A stretch of DNA of 64,000 nt, taken from NCBI GenBank assembly GCA_965227315.1, contig OZ245737.1, positions 1,116,001 to 1,180,000 of the forward strand, read 5' to 3'. Within the stretch, counting starts at the first letter, position 1, and the number at the start of each line of letters is the position of its first letter. Made by a program: the position numbers and the translations under genes. The notes under the pieces are model-generated. The model searched no databases and had not been told where the DNA came from. It was given only the letters and a program-made list of their open reading frames with translations. Origin of the DNA: JANQHS01 sp965227315 (GTDB lineage: Bacteria; Bacteroidota; Bacteroidia; Cytophagales; CCMP332). This document shows, one piece after another, positions 60,430-64,000 of this stretch.

Positions 60430-61059
60430 CTAGTGTGAAGCAAGATATTCCGCCACACTTTCTCTGGTTTCCTTCATTGTATCTCCACCTTCAATCCAAT
60501 TGGCAGGACAAACCTCACCATGTTCTTCATAGTGATGCCATGCATCAACGACCCTCAACGTTTCAGCAATATTCCTTCCCAGTGGGAAAAAGTTGACATA
60601 CTCATGGCGAACGATTCCAGACTTATCGATGAAAAAGGTTCCCCTGAAAGCGATAGGTGCACCATCGAATACCAATTCGCCCTCTTCGTTGTAATCATAT
60701 TCTCCGCCCAATACTCCGTAATTGGTGGCAATTGTTTTCGACGCATCTGCCACCAAAGGATAGGTGACGCCCTGAATACCTCCGTTTTGCTTTGGGGTCA
60801 GGAGCCATGCAAGGTGAGAATCCTCAGTATCTGTCGATACTCCAATCACCTGGACACCTCTTTTTTCAAATTCAGCGAGGTTTTCCTGAAATGCGTGAAT
60901 TTCAGTTGGGCAAACGAATGTGAAATCCTTGGGGTAAAAGAAGATCACGACTTCCTTTTTTCCCAGGTAATCATCAAGGTTAAAATCACCTACAATTTCA
61001 TTTCCGTTGATGACCGCTTTGCTCTTAAAACTTGGAGCTTTTTTTCCTACTAAAGACAT
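60430..61059 (-). CDS. Typical 2-Cys peroxiredoxin (AhpC/Prx1 type)
   Basis: The 209-residue enzyme has peroxidatic Cys50 in 'KDFTFVCPTEIHAF' and resolving Cys184 in 'HGEVCPANW', the arrangement of the dimeric 2-Cys class. 'GVSTDTEDSHLAWL' and 'RGTFFIDKSGIVRHEYVNFF' are family blocks. It reduces hydrogen peroxide and organic peroxides. The gene follows a PerR/Fur-like repressor gene by 25 bases, and that gap contains a half copy of the palindrome found before the repressor, so peroxide-responsive control is probable. Confidence 0.93.
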   Translation of the reverse strand: MSLVGKKAPSFKSKAVINGNEIVGDFNLDDYLGKKEVVIFFYPKDFTFVCPTEIHAFQENLAEFEKRGVQVIGVSTDTEDSHLAWLLTPKQNGGIQGVTYPLVADASKTIATNYGVLGGEYDYNEEGELVFDGAPIAFRGTFFIDKSGIVRHEYVNFFPLGRNIAETLRVVDAWHHYEEHGEVCPANWIEGGDTMKETRESVAEYLASH

Positions 61060-61070
61060 TTTGAAACAGA

Positions 61071-61080
61071 TTTATTATTA
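61071..61080. promoter_or_regulatory. Half-site matching the PerR-like palindrome, before the peroxiredoxin gene
   Basis: TTTATTATTA matches 10 bases of one arm of the 23-base palindrome at 61529-61551 with a single difference. It lies 11 bases upstream of the peroxiredoxin ATG, in the 25-base gap after the repressor gene. The second half is degenerate (ATTATTTTA follows), so the site is a candidate only. Confidence 0.35.
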
Positions 61081-61084
61081 AACA

Positions 61085-61525
61085 TTATTTTATTCGAATC
61101 TCCTTTCCAGGATTGAGTTTTTCTCCGCGGATCTGCAATTGCATATCCGAAAGCTCAAAATTCTGAATCCTCTTTTTTTCCAGATGCTTCTTGATCAGTT
61201 GGTTCAGTTCTTCATCAAAAAAATCAATGATCTCCCTGGTGTTGGAACAGATAAGATGATGATGATTGTCCATTCTGGCATCATACCTTACAGGTCCCTT
61301 GCCCGATAAGACTCTTTTTGCAAGTCCGGCCTCTACAAGAATATCCAGTGTATTGTACACTGTTGCAAGAGAAATACTGGGGTTCTTTGGGTGGATCTGT
61401 TCATAAATGGAATCAGCTGACGGGTGAGATTTAAGGCTCAACAAAGCCTCATAAACTACTATTCTCTGGTGGGTAGCCTTCAACCCGGCTTTTAGCAGCT
61501 CTTCCCTGATCTCTTCCAAAGACAT
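61085..61525 (-). CDS. Fur/PerR-family repressor
   Basis: The 146-residue protein has the Fur-family winged helix ('GLKATHQRIVVYEALLSLKS', 'SLATVYNTLDILVEAGLAKR') and the regulatory metal site 'DARMDNHHHLIC'. It contains only one cysteine, so the four-Cys structural zinc site of Bacillus PerR and many Fur proteins is missing. Context favours a peroxide sensor: a peroxiredoxin follows 25 bases downstream on the same strand. A perfect 23-base palindrome abuts its own start codon, implying autorepression. Assignment to PerR rather than Fur or Zur rests on this neighbourhood. Confidence 0.88.
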   Translation of the reverse strand: MSLEEIREELLKAGLKATHQRIVVYEALLSLKSHPSADSIYEQIHPKNPSISLATVYNTLDILVEAGLAKRVLSGKGPVRYDARMDNHHHLICSNTREIIDFFDEELNQLIKKHLEKKRIQNFELSDMQLQIRGEKLNPGKEIRIK

Positions 61526-61528
61526 TTT

Positions 61529-61551
61529 TAAATAATAAAATTTATTATTTA
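61529..61551. promoter_or_regulatory. Perfect 23-base palindrome, probable Fur/PerR box
   Basis: Arms TAAATAATAAA and TTTATTATTTA pair at all 11 positions around one central A. The site ends 3 bases from the start codon of the Fur/PerR-like gene. Its AT-rich, odd-length symmetry resembles the Per box (TTATAATnATTATAA), and the position suits autorepression by blocking the promoter or ribosome access. Confidence 0.75.
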
Positions 61552-61656
61552 GAATTTTTTATCGTTCAAAACTAATTAGAAACAACCCTTACACCAAATC
61601 TTCAAGGTTAACTTTTTATTATAAGATGAGGTGTTTCAATTGACGGATCAGAATTC

Positions 61657-61664
61657 TAATTTTG
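61657..61664 (+). promoter_or_regulatory. Bacteroidota-type promoter for nhaD
   Basis: TAATTTTG is a full match to the TAnnTTTG -7 element. A TTTC at 61634-61637, one base from TTTG, lies 19 bases upstream and could be the -33 element. The expected transcript start is about 24 bases before the nhaD ATG. Confidence 0.55.
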
Positions 61665-61694
61665 CGCCCTTATTTTCCGAACTAGAAGAAATTA

Positions 61695-62975
61695 ATGGGA
61701 CTTTTGGAGATCTCGCTGATCCTGATCTTTTGCATCGGGTATGCGGCAATCATTTTTGAGCATGCCATTCATGTAGAAAAAACCGCCTCTGCCTTATTGA
61801 CGGGAATTCTCTGTTGGACACTTTACATCCTTGGCGTTGAAAACAAGGAATTGGTCAATAGCCAGCTTTTTACTCATCTGAGCGATATTTCCTCCATACT
61901 GTTTTTTCTCATGGGAGCGATGGCGATCGTGGAGCTCATTGATGCTCATGAGGGATTCAACGTTTTTCTGAACAAGATCAAGACAAGGAACAAAAAGCAG
62001 TTGCTTTGGCTTCTATGCGTTCTGAGTTTCTTCCTTTCGGCCATTCTGGATAACCTGACCACCTCAATTATAATGGTCTCCCTGCTGAGGAAAATGGTGC
62101 CTGTCCGCAATGAGCGATGGTACTTTGCCGGCATGGTGATCATCTCGGCCAATGCAGGGGGTGCCTGGACACCCATTGGGGACGTCACCACAACCATGCT
62201 TTGGATCGGTGGGCAGATCACTACAGTCCCTACCATGCAGACCCTCATTCTTCCCAGTCTGCTTTGCATGATCGTCCCGTTGCTGTTTGCTACAAGGTCC
62301 TTGAAGGGAGATCTTCCCACGCATCACAGCGGACTGGACGTGAACAGAAACACCTCACCTTTTGAGAGAAGGTCAATTTTGATCCTGGGGGTGCTTGGTT
62401 TGATCTTCGTGCCCTTCTTCAAATCCATTACCAACCTTCCCCCGTTTATGGGGATGATGTTTAGCCTGGGAATGCTTTGGGTAGCAACCGAGCTCATTCA
62501 TAGAAGAAAAGACTTCGAAGAGAAAAAACAGTTCATGGTATCCTCCGCCCTTTCGAAAATAGATCTGTCTTCGGTATTGTTCTTCTTCGGTATTCTGGCG
62601 GCAATATCGGCTTTGGAGGCCACTGAGATCCTCCATGGTTTGAGCCATTGGCTGGAGCATTCAATTTCCGATTATAAGGTCATCGTGTTTGCCATCGGTA
62701 TATTATCTGCAATTGTTGATAATGTTCCATTGGTTGCGGCTTCCATGGGTATGTATCCTTTGGATCTATTCCCGACCGATCATCAGTTCTGGCAATTCAT
62801 GGCATACTGCGCTGGAACCGGAGGCAGTATTCTGATCATCGGATCCGCCGCCGGTGTCACGATCATGGGAATGGAAAAGGTGAATTTCTTCTGGTATATC
62901 AGAAGGATCTCTTTACTCGCATTTTCAGGATATGTGGTGGGCGCGATCGCCTATCTTGGGTTTTCAGCTATTTAG
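61695..62975 (+). CDS. nhaD: NhaD-type sodium/proton antiporter
   Basis: The 426-residue protein has about 12 membrane segments. 'SAILDNLTTSIIMVSLLRKM' and 'SANAGGAWTPIGDVTTTMLW' form the first half-helix motifs and 'AIVDNVPLVAASMGMYPLDL' with 'GTGGSILIIGSAAG' the second, the inverted-repeat layout of the IT superfamily to which NhaD belongs. It exchanges Na+ for protons and fits a saline habitat. It has its own promoter and overlaps a small convergent ORF by 8 bases. Confidence 0.93.
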   Translation: MGLLEISLILIFCIGYAAIIFEHAIHVEKTASALLTGILCWTLYILGVENKELVNSQLFTHLSDISSILFFLMGAMAIVELIDAHEGFNVFLNKIKTRNKKQLLWLLCVLSFFLSAILDNLTTSIIMVSLLRKMVPVRNERWYFAGMVIISANAGGAWTPIGDVTTTMLWIGGQITTVPTMQTLILPSLLCMIVPLLFATRSLKGDLPTHHSGLDVNRNTSPFERRSILILGVLGLIFVPFFKSITNLPPFMGMMFSLGMLWVATELIHRRKDFEEKKQFMVSSALSKIDLSSVLFFFGILAAISALEATEILHGLSHWLEHSISDYKVIVFAIGILSAIVDNVPLVAASMGMYPLDLFPTDHQFWQFMAYCAGTGGSILIIGSAAGVTIMGMEKVNFFWYIRRISLLAFSGYVVGAIAYLGFSAI

Positions 62976-63156
62976 CCTTAGGAGGCGATTGGGCGGGAAT
63001 GCCCATTTGGTGAATAGCATCTACCAGGTCAAAAATCAGATCGTTCAGCTCGGTAGACAATGAATGTCCGCCCTCCTTCGACTGACCGTTTGAAGAAGCC
63101 TTTTTTTCAGGATTCTGATTGTCTTTCAAATTGTTATCAGGTTGAAGCTTATCCAA
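62968..63156 (-). CDS. Small hypothetical protein
   Basis: The 62-codon frame starts at TTG. The N-terminal half is low-complexity and polar ('NNLKDNQNPEKKASSNGQSK'); the C-terminal half has an amphipathic helix-like segment, 'LNDLIFDLVDAIHQMGIPAQ'. No family is recognised. Support is that no other gene fills the space between nhaD and the crotonase gene, and the helix looks protein-like; against it are the TTG start and small size. Confidence 0.4.
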   Translation of the reverse strand: MDKLQPDNNLKDNQNPEKKASSNGQSKEGGHSLSTELNDLIFDLVDAIHQMGIPAQSPPKAK

Positions 63157-63272
63157 TTTTTCGACTGTTGGAGCACAAAAAAATCAAAAATTCAATCAAA
63201 AATTCTCTTTTTCTAAGGATAATCCAAAAGCCAAAGTAGTATTTTTTTGAAAAGATGCAAAAATATTACATG

Positions 63273-64000
63273 CTATTTTCCAGTGAACTTTGGAGGTCTT
63301 TTCTCTATAAAAGCCTCCATACCCTCTTTTTGATCCTCAGAATTGAACAATAGATAGAAATTCTTACGTTCAAAATGAAGCCCTTCGTCAAGGAAGGTTT
63401 CAAAGGATCTGTTCACAGCCTCTTTGGCCATGGCTACTGCGAGCGGAGACATTGCAGAGATCTTTTGGGCCAGATTCAGAGCTTCATCCAGATAGAATTC
63501 TACCGGAACTACCTTATTGACCAACCCGTGTTTCTCGGCCTCATAGGCTGAAAGAAAATCTCCCGTGAGAACCAATTCCATTGCCTTTGCCTTACCCAGA
63601 GCTTTGGTTAAGCGCTGCGTTCCTCCGGCCCCGGGCATTACTCCGATCTTGATCTCCGGCTGTCCAAATTTTGCTGTTTCGGAGGCGATGATCATATCGC
63701 AAAGCATACTCAACTCACAACCTCCCCCCAAGGCAAATCCTGAAACAGCCGCGATGATCGGCTTTTTGGTTTTCCTGATCTGATCCCAGGTGGAAAACTG
63801 ATCAATCTTAAACATGTCCACCGAGTTTTTCCCGGCCATCTGCTTGATGTCGGCTCCTGCGGCGAAAGCCCTTTCATTTCCGGTAATCACGATCGCTCTG
63901 GTTGCCTCATCCTTATCCAGTTCCTGCAGGCCCTGTTTCAATTCCTGCATGAGTTCAAGATTGAGGGCATTTAATTCCTTGGGACGATTCAGCCTGATCA
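63273..64000 (-). CDS. Enoyl-CoA hydratase/crotonase (5' end outside window)
   Basis: The gene enters from the right edge. The reading frame continues above the internal Met at 63950 with 'IRLNRPKELNALNLELMQEL', the normal early part of crotonases, so only a few residues are missing. The oxyanion hole is formed by 'AAGADIKQM' and 'FALGGGCELSM'; the two catalytic glutamates are in 'GGGCELSM' and 'FGQPEIKIG'. 'GVMPGAGGTQRL' is also typical. It hydrates enoyl-CoA in fatty-acid or amino-acid breakdown. Chain-length preference cannot be read. Confidence 0.93.
   Translation of the reverse strand, partial: IRLNRPKELNALNLELMQELKQGLQELDKDEATRAIVITGNERAFAAGADIKQMAGKNSVDMFKIDQFSTWDQIRKTKKPIIAAVSGFALGGGCELSMLCDMIIASETAKFGQPEIKIGVMPGAGGTQRLTKALGKAKAMELVLTGDFLSAYEAEKHGLVNKVVPVEFYLDEALNLAQKISAMSPLAVAMAKEAVNRSFETFLDEGLHFERKNFYLLFNSEDQKEGMEAFIEKRPPKFTGK

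Noticed and set aside
1..64000. CRISPR arrays, tRNA/rRNA genes, insertion sequences, prophage or toxin-antitoxin modules
   Set aside because: Looked for regularly spaced repeats, cloverleaf-like sequences, transposase or integrase motifs and small paired ORFs; found none that could be supported.

Overview
The window reads as a piece of chromosome from a member of the Bacteroidota, probably a marine Cytophagia-like or related lineage. The evidence is four proteins with type IX secretion (T9SS) type B C-terminal domains, promoter-like TAnnTTTG elements, many genes that start with TTG or GTG without a clear Shine-Dalgarno sequence, a DUF3667 protein, the polymerase IV + DnaE-like pair seen in this phylum, and an NhaD sodium/proton antiporter. 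Base composition looks to be in the mid-40s % G+C by eye, with one AT-richer patch near 32.8-35.0 kb. I saw no rRNA, tRNA, CRISPR array, transposase or phage gene. Both ends cut through genes.

Layout. 0-1.1 kb: the end of a redoxin + cytochrome c pair. 1.5-11.8 kb: ten genes on the plus strand with almost no gaps, closed by an intrinsic terminator (thiol transferase-like DinB protein, outer-membrane barrel, DUF3667 protein, AlkD-like glycosylase, secreted unknown, esterase lipoprotein, DSD1-like PLP enzyme, glycosyltransferase, polytopic membrane protein, TPR sensor-like protein). 12.6-16.4 kb: a minus-strand glycosylation operon (polyprenyl diphosphate synthase, ArnT/PMT-like transferase, GT4). 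16.4-21.8 kb: PhoD-like phosphatase, glutamate racemase, Bcp peroxiredoxin, AbgT transporter, AcpH. 21.7-30.9 kb: four tandem, paralogous, very large secreted proteins. 31.3-37.2 kb: RlmD, an AT-rich Crp/SnoaL/MDR trio, a CPBP protease and an AraC regulator. 37.4-41.6 kb: a translesion polymerase pair behind a tandem palindromic operator. 42-50.4 kb: core genes (thiL, methylmalonyl-CoA epimerase, A-type Fe-S carrier, purF, birA, rsfS, ftsH). 50.5-60.4 kb: envelope and LPS genes (lpxH, two flippases, GT4, GT2, waaA), plus rsgA and a secreted beta-propeller protein. 60.4-64 kb: peroxiredoxin with a PerR-like repressor, nhaD, and a crotonase that runs off the end.

How it works together. Much of the window builds the cell surface: lipid A and Kdo (lpxH, waaA), undecaprenyl-type carriers and flippases, glycosyltransferases and T9SS surface proteins. 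A second theme is stress and repair: AlkD, translesion polymerases, two peroxiredoxins, a PerR-like regulator, FtsH and a thiol transferase.

The least explained elements are the four-gene secreted-protein array with a countable repeat module (4, 4, 2 and 2 copies), the tandem TACTAA-N5-TTAGTA operator before the polymerase pair, the ten-gene packed operon ending in a histidine-kinase-like protein without an ATPase domain, and the habit of convergent genes overlapping at their stop codons.
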